From Spirometra erinaceieuropaei (lineage: Eukaryota > Platyhelminthes > Cestoda > Diphyllobothriidea > Diphyllobothriidae), in contig CACRXP010000018.1 of the NCBI GenBank assembly GCA_902702965.1, forward strand, positions 1,186,807-1,250,806: a stretch of 64,000 bases of DNA. The letters run 5' to 3'. Positions 45,255-57,440 of this stretch are shown here, in pieces. The notes below the pieces were generated by a model. It saw only the letters and a list, made by a program, of their open reading frames with translations, was not told the DNA's origin and ran no database searches. How positions within the stretch are numbered: position 1 is the stretch's first letter; every line of letters begins with the position of its first letter. The translations under genes were made by a program, and so were the position numbers.

Positions 45255-48120
45255 GATAAATCTGATGCGCTGCCAACTGACGATGTTACTCGATCATCGT
45301 GGCCCGCACGATATCAATTGAATCAGATCCTGAGAAAACTACTAACTCCGGACGACAACGCCACCGTGAAGACCCAGTGGCCGCAACCGCGGGGCGTCAC
45401 CCACTTCGTCGCTCTCGGTCTAGCACGCCGTAAAATAAGGATTAGTTTGACGACAACGGCGAAAAAATACGCAATCTGCCCATCGAGAAGAATATGCTGC
45501 ACAAAGCACACCTCGAACGCGGAACCGATAAAAACAGGGTGCATTTTTTGACATGTCGCTGCATGGTGGAGCAACGGTTGTGGATGATACAAGGCGCCCG
45601 GATGTACAGTAAAGCCGAGGAAATCCAAAGGTATGCGAACTGCAAAGAAATGAAGAATTTCTTCGCCTCCATCAAGGCGGTCTACGGTCCTTGCACAACC
45701 GAAGTCGAACGGCTGTTCAGCTCCGACGGAAAAGCTCTCCTTGCGGAGAAATCTCACCCCTTGAAGCGTTGGGTCGAGCACTTCAGGATCATTTCCAACA
45801 GCCCATCCCTAATCTCCAATGCTGTCACTGGCCGGCCACCTCAGCTGCAACAAACGACGACTTGTACCTTCCTCCTCCACTCTTCAGAAAAAATCAAAGT
45901 CTCCGAACACCTCCAGCGGAAAGGGACGGGGATCCGAAGAGATTCCGGTTAATGGGCAGACTTACAACGATGTTTCAGAAGATGTGGCGCCACGGACAAC
46001 TTCTTCAAGATTTTAAGGATGCGATTATCGTTCACCACTGCAAGCGGAAATGGAATCGGCAAATCCATGATAATCCCACAGGAATTCGTCGCGCAAAATT
46101 GCAGAAAAGATCTTGCTGCGAACTCGCTCCTACCCTATTTAGTCCCGTATTCTCTCCCAAGCTGTTACAAGCCTACCGTGGTGAGCTCCCTGCGATCAAT
46201 ATCGCCTACAGGATCGAAGGCCTGTTTCGCCCCACCAGACGAGTGCAAGCGACTACGCGAACTTCAAAAACCACTGTCCAAGGACTCCTCTTCACGAACG
46301 ACCGCACACATAATACCAAAACGAGAAGCGTGGATCTCTTCCTCTCCGGCTGCGCAACCTTTGAAATTTCCATCAACACGGACAAAACGGTGGTTACGCA
46401 CGGACCAGCACCAGAGGCGGCACGCACCAGACCCAGTACCAACGTGAACGAAACACGACTGACATCCGTGGACACGTCCGCCTACCTAGGCAGCCTTATC
46501 TTACACAACACCAAGATATACGCGGAAGTAGCCCACCGAATCTCCAAAGGCAGCCAGACCTTTGGCCGGCGGAAGGCCTCCGTCTGGAACCGCCATAGAG
46601 TTCAAATCAACACGGAGCTCAAAATGTCCAGGGCGGTAGTTCCGACAACGCTACTATAGCGGGTGGAGTCCTGGACTGTCTACGTTAGTCAAGCCAGGAA
46701 ACTCAATCATTTCCACATCAGTTGTCTCCAAAAATGCTGCAGCTGATGTGGCAGGACAGGACCACCGACGCGGAAGTCAGAACGGACCGGAATCCTCAGC
46801 ACCCACGCCACTATAAGGCAGCTACAACTGCAATGAAGCGGCCACCTTGTGATAATGGAGTATTATAACCTATGCAAGCGACTCTTCTACAGCGATGTCG
46901 CTACCAGTGCTCTCCGACAAGAGGAACAAAAACGACGCTACACTGACACCTTGATAACCTATCTTAAGAAACTGTAAGTCAATCCGGAGACATGTGACCT
47001 TGCCCAAAACCGAACAGCCTGGTGAAGAGCAACGAAGACTGGGGCCACTGAATAGCCACTGTCAAATTAAATGAGCCGCCCACAAGTCCCAAGCGCCTCC
47101 GATCCGCAACGCCAACACCCAACAACTCCCAATATGCCCACACTGCCAACGAACATTCCGCGTACGGATCTGTCCAGTAGGACATCTCCGGACTCAGTGT
47201 AACAACAGCCCGATAACTTCAAATGCTGCCCCTGTAACCGCCCACATTTTTGCTCCCGCCATAACCCCTGAGACGACGGCGACGACGACTACCAGTTCTC
47301 CAACCTCCGTCTACAGTGAGAGCACTTCCGACGCCTCGTCAACACCTACCCTCATCACCACTGTCCCCACCAACAGCAATGTTGACTCGATCTCAAACTA
47401 TCCTCACTGTCATTGCACCTTCACCTCATGCATCGGTCTGGCCAGTCGTTTGCGAAGTCATCGCAATGTGGTCGGCGCGCCAGTGTCAGGAGCCTCAACA
47501 TACGTCTTCCGTACCCGCCTCCACAGTCTGCACTGTCCACACGCATTCACTAACTAAATGTGCCTATTCGACAAGATGCTTATCCACGGCAGCGGAATTC
47601 GCCGCAAGATCAACACGCCAAGCACACCTTGTACACCTGAATACATTTCCATCTCCAGCATTACAAACTCCTCCTCCTCCTCCTTCTCCGCAACCGCGAC
47701 TATCACAAGCAGCATAATAACACCAACCGACTCCGCATCTCGCAATCTATCCTCTCTACTGCCACCGCACCTATACACCACGCATCAGCTTGGTCGGTCA
47801 CCAGCAAATCCATCGTACTGAGGCTGGCGAGCCAATGCTTGGAGCATCAATATACACCCGTCGTCATTTTTTAACTAGCTGAATTGCGCCCCCACTTTCA
47901 GCCACCGCATGGGTCTACTCGGTCGTATGGACCTCCACGAAAGTCTGTGGCAATCTCCCCGCAGACTAGACCACATCGCCCCACATTTCCCTCAACACAT
48001 GCAGCACACATGAACACGTCCGGCATCATACCACAGGTACGGACCAGACACCTCTCACGTAAGTGAGGATGGTGTTCTTCAGACCCTTCTGCATGTAACT
48101 CTTCTGTTACTTCAGCACTT
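45255..48120 (+). mobile_element. RTE LINE with RT core deleted, zinc-finger tail present
   Basis: Order: linker LALGLARRK and, after a frameshift, HKAHLERGTDKNRVHFLTCR; KAEEIQRYANCKEMKNFFAS and IKAVYGPC (45610-45690); FSSDGKALLAEKSHPLKRWV (45715); MFQKMWRHGQLLQDFKDAII and CKRKWNRQIHDN (45970-46070). It then jumps directly to APTLFSPVFS (46125) and INIAYRIEGLF: the fingers and first palm motifs expected between are missing, a deletion of roughly 500 bases by comparison with the copy at 34270. It resumes with CATFEISINTDKTVVTHG, YLGSLILHNTKIYAEVAHRI, VWNRHRVQIN, RKLNHFHISCLQK, RTGILSTHATIRQLQLQ (46430-46830) and then fingers CPHCQRTF..GHLRTQC (about 47135), PHCHCTF..LASRLRSH (about 47400) and further ruined ones to 48000. 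Inactive. Confidence 0.85.
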
Positions 48121-48124
48121 GTGT

Positions 48125-48165
48125 NNNNNNNNNNNNNNNNNNNNNNNNNNNNNNNNNNNNNNNNN
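48125..48165. other. Assembly gap (41 N)
   Basis: A run of N separating an RTE tail from a repeat-like segment. Confidence 0.99.
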
Positions 48166-48360
48166 AGGCCTGCTCAAAGAAAACCTTCCTTGCAATCAGT
48201 TTGTAACTCAGTCGGACATTTGCGCCCAACCGCAGCACCAGTTGGTTGAGAAACTCGGACAATCGACTAGTTAACGGGCAGTGGAAGAAAGCGTGGTCGA
48301 CTCCCAGGGCACACCCCTCACGGCAAGGACGCGGTATGCGACCCCTTTCAGGGAACAAAA
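48166..48360 (-). pseudogene. Retroelement C-terminal scrap with a Cys-His (zf-RVT-like) motif
   Basis: The minus frame reads RIPRPCREGCALGVDHAFFH, CPLTSRLSEFLNQLVLRLGA, then NVRLSYKLIARKVFFEQA into the gap. C-x3-C..DHAFFHCPL resembles the C-x-x-C..H-x4-C zinc-binding end found after many LINE reverse transcriptases (zf-RVT). The last part recurs at 38648-38688. Assignment is by motif only. Confidence 0.4.
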
Positions 48361-48758
48361 AACCAGGTCATCGTGTAATACGGGTTTTATGGGTGGGACT
48401 GAAAGGTGGGAAGGAGAGTGCGATAGTAGGTAAACATCCGAATAAATTTCGAGGTGGTGTATTGCGTCCTCGCGCTCAATATCTCTACAGCTACTTGCAA
48501 ATGAGAACACGTATCAGGATCGTAATCCCCGAAGACCGAATTCAGTATCAAACTGTCTGACGGTGAAAGCATGAGTTGAGCATTGTTCGCAGTCTTTCCA
48601 GGTTATTTTGACAAAAGCAGACTACATTCTATCTAGTAACGAGGGTGCGGAGGCTTCAATTATAAAAAAGTTAAAAACGCATTATGTTACGGTGACCAGG
48701 TTTTTGTTCCCTGAGTGGGGTCGTATACTGCGTCCTCACCACTCGGTCCTTTCAAGAC

Positions 48759-49065
48759 GGAGTCAGGCCGCCATGTCTCCTTCTTAATGTAGCCTCTATG
48801 GCCCTCCACTCAGTTGGGATCCCAGCAGCTAGCCTTCCTTGTTCGTGAAAACCTGGTCCCCTGTGCGAGAGCCAGGCGATTTTGGCACGCGCAGAAAAGC
48901 TGTTTAGCCGTCAGCCATTGCGTCCGAGCCTGCCTCGGGTCTTCCCGACTCTCTTAAAACCAGGCTCAAGTGGGTGGAGGAAAGTGTGTGGTAAACGCTG
49001 CGCAAGTCCATTGCGACTGTAAATTAACTCGCGCGCAAATCAGCGGCCCTGCATCGAACTGTCAC
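48759..49065 (+). repeat. Dispersed repeat 'R', copy 3
   Basis: GTCAGGCCGCCATGTCTCC..TTAATGTAGCCTCTATGGCC..GTTGGGATCC matches the start of copy 1. GTGAAAACCTGGTC and GGTAAACGCTGCGCAAGTC are also shared. The middle is diverged. Confidence 0.65.
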
Positions 49066-50080
49066 ATCACTAATTAAAAACCCAGAGCTATGCCGTATTG
49101 GTTATCTACATACTTATGGCCGAAGTCTGCATTCAACGCGACCGACTGTCAACTTTGAAATTAGCAAGGACATGATCCTTTGAAATATTGTCTGCTAATT
49201 CACCCCTGATTTTCTCAAAATCTTTTATTCGAAAACCAAAGTTTAGCACATTGAGCCATGACAGCCCATGAATAAGTGATAGGAAAACAGCGGTCAGATT
49301 CCGCCCACTCATAACTTATCTGCCATTTAGGGCGTAAGAAGTGGTTTCCACAAGACTGGTGAGTTTGTCTTAGATCACCTGACACAAGCTGTTGCCCTCT
49401 GGGGACTGCGCCATTGGTTAACTACCGCCTTAGAAACTCAGAAGCTTATCTCGACAGGAGAGGGACCAACATACAAGATAGAAAGTGTCCTCTACACCTG
49501 CCCAACATTTTAGGCAGGCAAACTTAAAAAGCTTATGGTTCCCTCCCAAAAAAGTATAATAACCACCGTAGATGCCTAAGTGGGAATTATTCGAAATCTA
49601 ACTTTTCAGGTAAATTAAAATGGCGCCCCGTCCGTCGCAAGCGCGGGCGACTATTATTGCACCGTGTTAGACCGCAGCGGCGGGACTTGCGAAGCACCAG
49701 TCTCGATTGCGATCTCCCATCCTGTGCCAATGACTAATCTGAATCCAACTGACTGGAGATAAGATGGCACACAGTGAATAACCCGACGTGGGGCCGTCTA
49801 CATGCTCCGCGCACGTGCTGGCCGTCCACTTCAAGCGAACTAAACCAGCCTAGACCAAAAACGTGTAGTTCCCATAAGGCCGCAGTAAGGGGCCACACGG
49901 CATCGAACGACTAATCGAATCGGCCACTGGGTGAACGAGCAGTCGGTCAACACGTCACATAACTGCAGACGAGGGGCCACTTGGACAACGACCGGGTCCA
50001 GTCCAAACAACGTGGCCGGGAAAATCGCTGCGCCTAATCAAGTATGTTCATGAAATCCCACCGGGGCAGACGGCTATCTC
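49066..50080. other. No recognisable gene
   Basis: Short frames only; no motif, repeat or RNA gene seen. Confidence 0.5.
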
Positions 50081-50199
50081 AAACAAGATTTGCGGCACGT
50101 CGGCACACATATGGACCACTGCTTGGCTTACTACCAGTGCGGATTACCTCGATATAATCGCCGAGTCGACTTATCGTCGGTGCCGCGTCTACCGCTGCC

Positions 50200-50605
50200 G
50201 TCGTAAGTAATTCCCCTCCAATGCCTAATACCTTAACTAACCCCATCACGATTACTGCTGCTAACAGTACTACTACTATTTCCGTGGTTGATTTTGCTGT
50301 CGCAACTGGTACTACCACCGATCGAGTCTATTATGTCTACTGCAACTGATGCTGCCACTATTTCTGCAACTGTCGTTGTTATGACCAACAGTGATAATGC
50401 AGTGATTACTCCTACACCGAAGACGAAGACCGCTGCCGCTCTTGCTGACACTACACATAGCAATGTCAGTACTACTGTCACTGCTACTACAAATGCTAAC
50501 AGTAGTGTCAATATGATCACCACCGCTGTCGCTAAGTGACTGCTAACACTGCCGCCGCGAGCGCCATTAGTACTGCTGCTAAAACAGCCATTACTACGAA
50601 AAATA
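50200..50605 (+). repeat. Imperfect trinucleotide (ACT/GCT-type) low-complexity tract
   Basis: Imperfect units such as ACT, GCT, ACC and GTC in phase with a three-base period over about 400 bases. It opens frames on both strands (Thr/Ala/Asn-rich on plus, Val/Ser-rich on minus), which is expected from the period and does not show coding. Confidence 0.8.
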
Positions 50606-50990
50606 TTTTTCAGTTCTACTATTCGATAGCGTCTAGAGCTCAACCACTGTTGAGGCGAAGCCTTATTCGTGCAGGCTTTAGTTTGCACAAGCATACATAC
50701 AGCAAGCATATTGCGCTCTGAAGGATGCTACCCTTAATTGACGTTTTTTTAGGAAAACCTTCACTGTCCACAAAAATAAGTTAAAATACAGGACGTTTTA
50801 GGTGTTTTGCAATGTAGGAACTGGGGTCGCATTGTTTGGCAGCTGTGATAACTGGGTACCAAGCAAAACGTAGAATAGCAAGTGACTTGAAGGGAATATG
50901 CACTATAATTAAACGTAGTGGGTCGAAATACAAAAAAATGGCCAGCTGGGGAGACAACATTCTACAAAGTGACACGGGTATTGCGGAAAC

Positions 50991-53900
50991 TCAGGGCACG
51001 GCTCCGTGATCGGCGGCATTTGATGTGGAACAAGCTGTGGTTTGGTCTTCCACCTCCTCATCGTCTTGGCCACATTCCATACGAAGAAACTCTTCCAAAT
51101 GGATGTTATTTAATTCCAACAGAGTGCGAATGTCAATGGACTCGTCAAGGAGAAACTTCTGCAGAAGAAGACACCGTTCGTCATCCGGGTTTTCCGCTGG
51201 GGGAGACAGACTAAGTCCTGGCCGCGGATTCATACCCACTATGTGCTGGCATAGTTGGAGACCCACTTGCGAGGCCCTGTCTTGCCGCCCTAAGGACGCT
51301 GAACTCTAGGAAGAGGTGAGCTATGTTAGAGAAAGGTACGGCACAGAATCTCACTCTCATGACATCTAAAGGAGGAAATGCATCAATACCTCAGCAAGGG
51401 TCGACGAAATAACAAAATCAAATGAGACACAGAAATGCGTTTCATTAGCTTAATGACCCTAAAGGTTCTGGTGTTGTCATTTCAGCAAGACAGGGTGTAA
51501 AAGTAACGAAATACAATCTACGGACGCGTCAAACAGCGTACGCATAGGTGAGTTTATAGAACAAGCCAATAGTAGTAGTCAGCTGGTTCCATTTTACGAC
51601 ATCCTTTGTTGGCTATGCATGCTAGATATTCGCGTTGCAATTTTTCATGTATCCATACCAGGACGTAGTGTAGAAGAGATCAACTGTAGGGAAGCGTTTG
51701 TATTGAGTCCTAAAATCGTGGACAATGGATGTGAGTCAACAAACTGCCGAGATAAGTCAACCTGCATATGATTACGTGACTACAGGTAGTCGCAGCAGTG
51801 ATATAACTTCTAGGAGTAAAAGGTCACTCCACAGATTCTAATATGCGTCGCAGTTGCTCCGTTCAATTCATAAGTGGCACGGTTTTCAATCGCGGCTCCA
51901 CCAATCTGTGCCCGTTGCAATAACCACAGACCAGTAAACGCTTCGACCGGCAGACTGAATTAGATGATAGTGACTGGTTGAGTTTTGCGTATACAACGAC
52001 GCTGTGCATGAAGCCGGGTTCAGTCAATACGGTTGAAGTGGCCGTCTCATGGCACCCGCACACACACCTATCTAATCAGCCGCAGCCTCCGACTCTTACC
52101 GTCAACATGCAATCGCATAGCCAGCCACGAATAATTCCAGCCATTTTTCCTGACAAACCAATGTTACGACCCATAGTGGAGCTGGGTAACCGTCTGGGAT
52201 GCTTAAGTAGTCCTTTTCAGGGAAGTGTTGCTAAGCCCTTGACGGAGGATGGGCTAGAAAATGTATCGTCTGCAAAGTGAACGCTGAGTGTGTCCGTTAA
52301 TCACACAGGCAAAACACTATACAAACAACAACCCCCGGCCCAATTTCCTATCCGCCCTGCTAGAGTAACCTCACTAGCCCTAAGGACCTGGAATATCTAT
52401 TTTCATTTGAATACTGCCATGACAAACTGGCCGGAGGGTGATCGGTTTGGTCGCAGGAGACTCGGCTTGCTTCAAAGTGAATATTGCTTCGATCGGTGGG
52501 GGCACTGTCAAAACGCAAAAGACAACAGTCAGCGGTGTAGCCTCAGCAACAGCTCGTCCCTACCGCGGTTGTATACCCCAATTACGCACGAGACTGGTTG
52601 GACACCTATGACTGCGTCGAGGATCGAAAAACTACAGCCTAGAAGCCTGGCCAGTACTAGTCAGAAGCGGATTCCCTGCACAGACTACCCCTGTACATCC
52701 CTGTCGCTGCTAAGGCCTATCTGACCATGAGAGCGTACGGCAGCTCTTCCGTCGTGACCGACGACGCCTACCGTGTGCTCCATATCAGAGTGAGAGCGGG
52801 GACGGTGACTTGCGCGGAAATTAGTTTAAAACGATAGCGGGCTTTCGACGCATCTACCTCACTATCTCCTCCCCCACCTGGGCCCGGTGTCATAACTAAG
52901 TCAGGAAAGCAGATGAGAGGGAGCGCAGTCGGCTGGTACAGCGTAAACCCGCACCTAGGTGTACGACCAAACCCTCCGGTCCGTAACAAAAACTTGACCA
53001 GGATTTTAACCAACGAAAACAATGGGGGAGGCGGAGGGACCAAAAGTGGTGCGACGTGGGCCGGAAACTTGCCCTGCCACCACATCCTGAATGTTGGCAT
53101 TTGTTATAAGTATGTATTCCCAATAACCACGGCCAGAATCCGATGTGACCCCATGTGAACGCATGCGCGACAGCAATCACTACAATATCGACCATTATCT
53201 GAGCCCAAACAATCACCAAATATTTAATCATTGCATGGATCTTTCTGGGTAAGTACACATGCGTTAGGGTCGCCAAGCGTTCACACACCAACTCTACAGT
53301 TACGTTTGCTAACGTCCGTAGTGACGAGTGAACTATTAGCTTGGCTCGTGCGCGCGTGCAGCACGCGATAGGTGGAAGCTCTATGCCAAGACAGCTACTG
53401 TTGGCAACTTGATGCTTAGACAATCAGTCGTTTGATTACCTATCAAGGAAACCAGATATATTACGTTTCACGCTTCTTCGTGTCCTTCAGGTCTCTAAAT
53501 TGCAGGTAGTGGGCCAGTCGACTTCTTTTTTGGGGGAGGGGCATCTTTTCGGCGGCATGCGTATCTAATTGTCATACGAATGGGAGCCCTCTAGAGTACC
53601 TAATTAACCTCACCATCAGTTTATCTCATTTAAACGCAAGTGGACTGAATGCCTGCAGTTAACCTAACATTAACTCACTCGTTCTGGGTTTCCAGCTCCC
53701 GCGCTGCAAACATAAGGTTTGGGAAAGATTTGATATGCAGTTAGAAACGACTGCTTAGGTGTGCGAAGGTAAGCACTCAGGACATTAATCCAAGAGGAAG
53801 CGATCACTAAAACAACCTTACAAACTGGCTGATGTTTCGAATAGTCAGGCCTGTCGCACGTCGGTGACAGGTCTTATAGGTCAGTTGTACTTGCTAACTG

Positions 53901-56498
53901 GGGAACTGACAAAGCGTTCAGACGAGCAGAAGCCTCCAGTATTCCCCTTTCAGGTAAGATTATGCAAAAATTATTGGACAGCAACCTGGGCTGTTAACTG
54001 ATTGTGCGAGGCGCTCAAGGAAATATACCGACTAACCTCGTCAGCTGCCTTCAGTCGGTATCGGATGAAAGCGACGTACTTCCCGAACTGTACGTTACGG
54101 AGGCTGCGTTTTGTTGCGCCAGCAGTGCTCATGTGACAGTAAGCCATGATCTTGCTTGTTTTCTCGTCTGGCAACAGCTTCATACCGACAGCTCGCGAAA
54201 CGGCCATGTTCTCTCCCACCGAGTGGATGCAATCAGCCAGGACGCTAGAGAGAGACTGTGTACCACGAGCTGTCGTAACGGGCAAGCCAAGCAGGGATTC
54301 AGTCCGAAAGTGTTGTAGGCCGTCACTGCCACTCTTCTGCTGAGAAGCAAAGAAGAAAGATTAGTCAAAAGAGGCTGCCGAAAACAGTGTGCACTCCGTG
54401 GGCGCTTTGCAAGTAAGCTAGTAGACAGATGAGGAGCCGTATACTCGCATGAGTTCAGAAACAGACAGGATTGCACAAAATCGACATAGTCCGACGTGCT
54501 ATACAACTACAGTTTCTTAGGTGTGAAAGTTGGCCCATCAGACGACCCCATGCAGTCTTCAAAAAGAGGGTAACAAAACACAAAAATATTTTAGGACGAA
54601 ATCAGCTAGCAAATATTATCACAAATACTGCAATGACGATTTCTAACAGCGCTAACCAGGGCAATCAATTTGCCGGGACCTTCGAGTAGGTTCTCACCGA
54701 GCGTTGTGAAGTTAGCGCTCCAATCCCTAGCAGCGAATACCTTCAGACCCATACTTATCATTCTTTCCGAATGTCCACCAAGACAGTGGCATCAATCGGG
54801 AAAAGTCGTTTCCAGGGCTGATGGAACGCGAAGGCAAAACATCTGAGACGGTTGCCTTTCGGTGTTAATGAAAGGAGCTGTCATAAACCGACGGACGAAG
54901 TTTTTGTTCAAAAGACAAACCTTCAGACGCGAAGCAGCAAAATGCTCTGAAGAGAAAAATATTCAGGCATCGAGTTGTTGAAGGATTGCAGAACACAGAG
55001 GACAGCGTCCACAATCATAGGTCGAGATACCTTACATCAAGGTCTTACACCACAACATCCCCCTTCAGTCGAATGCCACAGAAACTGCAAGCGCTGCCAG
55101 AACAGACAGCACCCCGGTTGTGTGCGGTTTTTGTTTCTTGCAAACACCGTCTTGACGGTAGCAGAGATGCGGAGTGGACGAAGCAAACGGATGTCCCCCC
55201 CCCAGACCGTCGCCATCGGAAAGGCTAGTACTTCAAGCAGGACGAAGTCGTTCAACAACATATTCGTCTCTGCAAGCTTCAGTTTCAAAACAAATTTGCG
55301 GAATTCGGAAACCATGCAATCAGGGTGTGGACGATATTTCCTCCAAGGAAGTCCCAGACAGGACAATGTTGCCTAGAGAGTAAGAGGTCTGAGACGAAGG
55401 CTCTTTGGAAACTTAGTCTTATAATCACAATGACGGAGAACTGAACCGCCACTGTACGACAGGCGTATCCACGTAATTCTCGTAATGTGTTGAACAGGGT
55501 CGAGAGTTTAGAGAGCGTGAGCAGGACATTCCAAAGAAGACTTCCATGACGAAGTCAAATACTGCGGAAGAATCAGGAAAACACACAGTTGTGTTACGCA
55601 GAAGTTTTTCGCTTGCGAGTTCTTCAAAGAATGGATATGAGGTCAAGGTAAGTCAGAAGGCATCTTGGTGATTTGTCAGTGCATGATGAGACAAGTGAAA
55701 CCAACTCGGTTATTTCAGTTAAGCCACAGCCTCGATTGTAACAGTATTCTCCTCTTTGAAGAAGGGAAGCAGGACTGAAGTACCCCAGTCACATCGGAAA
55801 GACCTAGCGTGTCTTTGTCGGTAATAACATTCTGCCTATATATCAACGGAAACATTTTCCAGCGTAACGCCAAAGTGAACCCGGGCTGGCCCTCGCAGTT
55901 CTTCGTCAATCTTTCTGTCTTCAGACGCGGATTCCGGTAGAACGCATGAATATGAGACCCCGCACTACAGTTGGCCTTGGATCAACTTTCAGGAAAGGGA
56001 AGGGGGGTTAGAGTCATGGCTCAGATTAAGGCAACGGTTATAGTTAGGACATGGGGATGTGAACTGGCGTCTTGGGGGTGTCCATATTTCCGTGCAGAAA
56101 GATGAGGCACGTACCAAAAGACACTTGTGAAGAGATTCCGTCACAGACGCCACGAGCGACTGGAATTCTTGGTTGCGGGCAACAAAATCCGTTTCACAGT
56201 TAACTTCAACTGCCGCAACGCACTTGTTCGAACAGAGCAGACCCAGAAGGCCCTGTGACATTGGCCGACTGCGGAGCTTCTCAGCCTTTGCCAGACCTCG
56301 TTTACTTGCCTCTTTTTGTAGCCACTGTATGGCGCGGTCATAGTCTCCGTCACAAGCGGAAAGGGCCTCTCGACAGAAACTGAAGGGATGACCTGTCATC
56401 TTCCTCAACTTCGCAAGAGTTGAGCCTGTTGAGGTTGTGGAATTCCTCATGAAGGCAGCCACCAGCGGATGCAACTCGAGGTGCATGTACTTCAGCAT
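50991..56498 (-). CDS. TSFM: Elongation factor Ts, mitochondrial (exon set incomplete)
   Basis: EF-Ts is the nucleotide exchange factor for EF-Tu in mitochondrial translation. Minus-strand exons found: 56498-56115 (128 codons), 54255-54037 (73 codons) and 51305-50991 (104 codons plus stop). All start after AG and end before GT, and all junctions are phase 0. Residues 1-25 resemble a mitochondrial presequence. LRKMTGHPFSFCREAL (31-46) begins the UBA-like domain, RAIQWLQKEASKRGLAKAEK (56-74) follows, and VEVNCETDFVARN (97-109) is the EF-Ts signature. The second exon has DCIHSVGENMAVSRAVG and QFGKYVAFIRYRL; the third has LCQHIVGMNPRPG and FLRMECGQ, then an acidic/Ser-rich end. Joined they give 305 residues (human 325); a short exon between the first two is probably missing from my model. 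An acceptor CCCAG stands directly before the ATG at 56498, so a 5' untranslated exon is likely. The last intron (51306-54036) contains an RTE scrap and repeat R copy 4. Confidence 0.85.
52270..52735 (+). mobile_element. RTE LINE endonuclease start, inside the EF-Ts intron (antisense)
   Basis: The plus strand reads PLTEDG, then ARVTSLALRTWNIYFHLNTA, MTNWPEGDRFGRRRLGLLQ, and in the next frame LVAGDSACFKVNIASIGGGT. This follows the L-x-x-WN-x-R-S-L-L-D-N and L-A-R-Y-x-V-D-I-A-A-L-S-E-T layout of the RTE endonuclease N-terminus, which is cleaner in the copy at 33620-33470. It is very decayed. It ends where repeat R copy 4 starts. Confidence 0.5.
52733..53145 (-). repeat. Dispersed repeat 'R', copy 4
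   Basis: Same orientation as copy 2. CATATCAGAGTGAGAGCGGGGACGGTGAC (52782-52810), CCCGCACCTAGGTGTAC, CCAGGATTTTA and GAATGTTGGCATTTGTTA..ATTCCCAATAACCACGGCC are shared with copy 2. It lies in the last EF-Ts intron. Confidence 0.8.
53146..54036. other. Remaining intron sequence of EF-Ts
   Basis: No feature recognised between repeat copy 4 and the middle EF-Ts exon. Confidence 0.5.
54256..56114 (-). other. First recognised EF-Ts intron, with unexplained open stretches
   Basis: A missing EF-Ts exon of about 20-40 codons may lie here. At 55646-55425 the minus strand is open (YPFFEELASEKLLRNTTVCF) and contains a strong acceptor TTTTCCTGATTCTTCCGCAG, but no donor in phase is seen. On the plus strand a good donor CAAG|GTAAGT at about 55645-55654 follows 45 open codons, so an antisense exon is also possible. 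A C9 run is at about 55195. Confidence 0.3.
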
Positions 56499-57229
56499 CT
56501 GGGATAGAAGTAGCAAAATCAGATTCACTGTCGTCCACAATTCAACATGTGGCATCTACAATTTTTGGGTAGACTATGAAAGCCGTAGAACTAAGGGACA
56601 AAGTAGCAAGCCGGCTCTGTTCCTTGACACATAACAACCAATGTGATCAACGTCATGGTAATGAATAACAAATGTTTGAATGTGTTATCTTTTGTCTTTG
56701 GTTTTTCATTTGAGAAAGAAAGGAAGACTATCTAGAGACACTAAACGGAATGAATGAGATTCGCCTTTCCCAAGCCCACCATCAAAAACGTAAACCAGCC
56801 TTCGTGACAACTATCCAACTCCAAATACGCATTACTTATTGAAAACCATGAGCTGTTAACCGGGTCACGATTGGCATAGTATACTTCTCTTGTAATGACT
56901 GGAATGTGGACCATAGGACACCTAGTAGGCGCACCCCCCGGTTACTTTTCTCTATAAAATAAGGCAAATTTCAGTTGTCACTAGCCCAATGCAAACAGTG
57001 CAGGAGCAATTGATGTGCAATGTGTGTATTCACTTCTAGAGAAATCGATCTGGTGCGGAATAACTACTTATTGGGGACTAGAATGCTCGGCAAAAAAACC
57101 ATTCAGAACACTGACTACTTGAAACGCAGGCAGTTTAAGGTGTTAAGCCAGGAGGACGAGCCGCCGCGGAAGGAAATTTTAACAAGAAATATTGTCAGCC
57201 TGTAAACTAGCTGCTGACTACCCGGCACG

Positions 57230-57440
57230 TCTTGAGGTGCTGATAATAGAACGGCCGACAGCACAAGGGACAACTTCGCCTAGTGGCTGTTCGGCATTCG
57301 CCTGAGCTCAAGAATTCCAAAAAACGCGCCAGTCTTCCTATATGGTTCTGGATGCTGGGCTGTGCGCATGGATAGATATCTACTCGATATAATTTGCTAC
57401 TAGGGCTGTATACATACGCTGAATATTCAGGATAATTGGC
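57230..57440 (+). mobile_element. RTE scrap of the second lineage (tentative)
   Basis: PVFLYGSGCWAVRMDRYLLD, then TLNIQDNWQ at 57330-57440, resembles the RSVLYGREC.AVRVDDERKLDVF block of the RTE at 23990-24060. The fragment is short and diverged. Confidence 0.35.

Noticed and set aside
50233..50709. 158-codon minus-strand frame and overlapping plus-strand frames
   Set aside because: Explained by the three-base period of a low-complexity tract.
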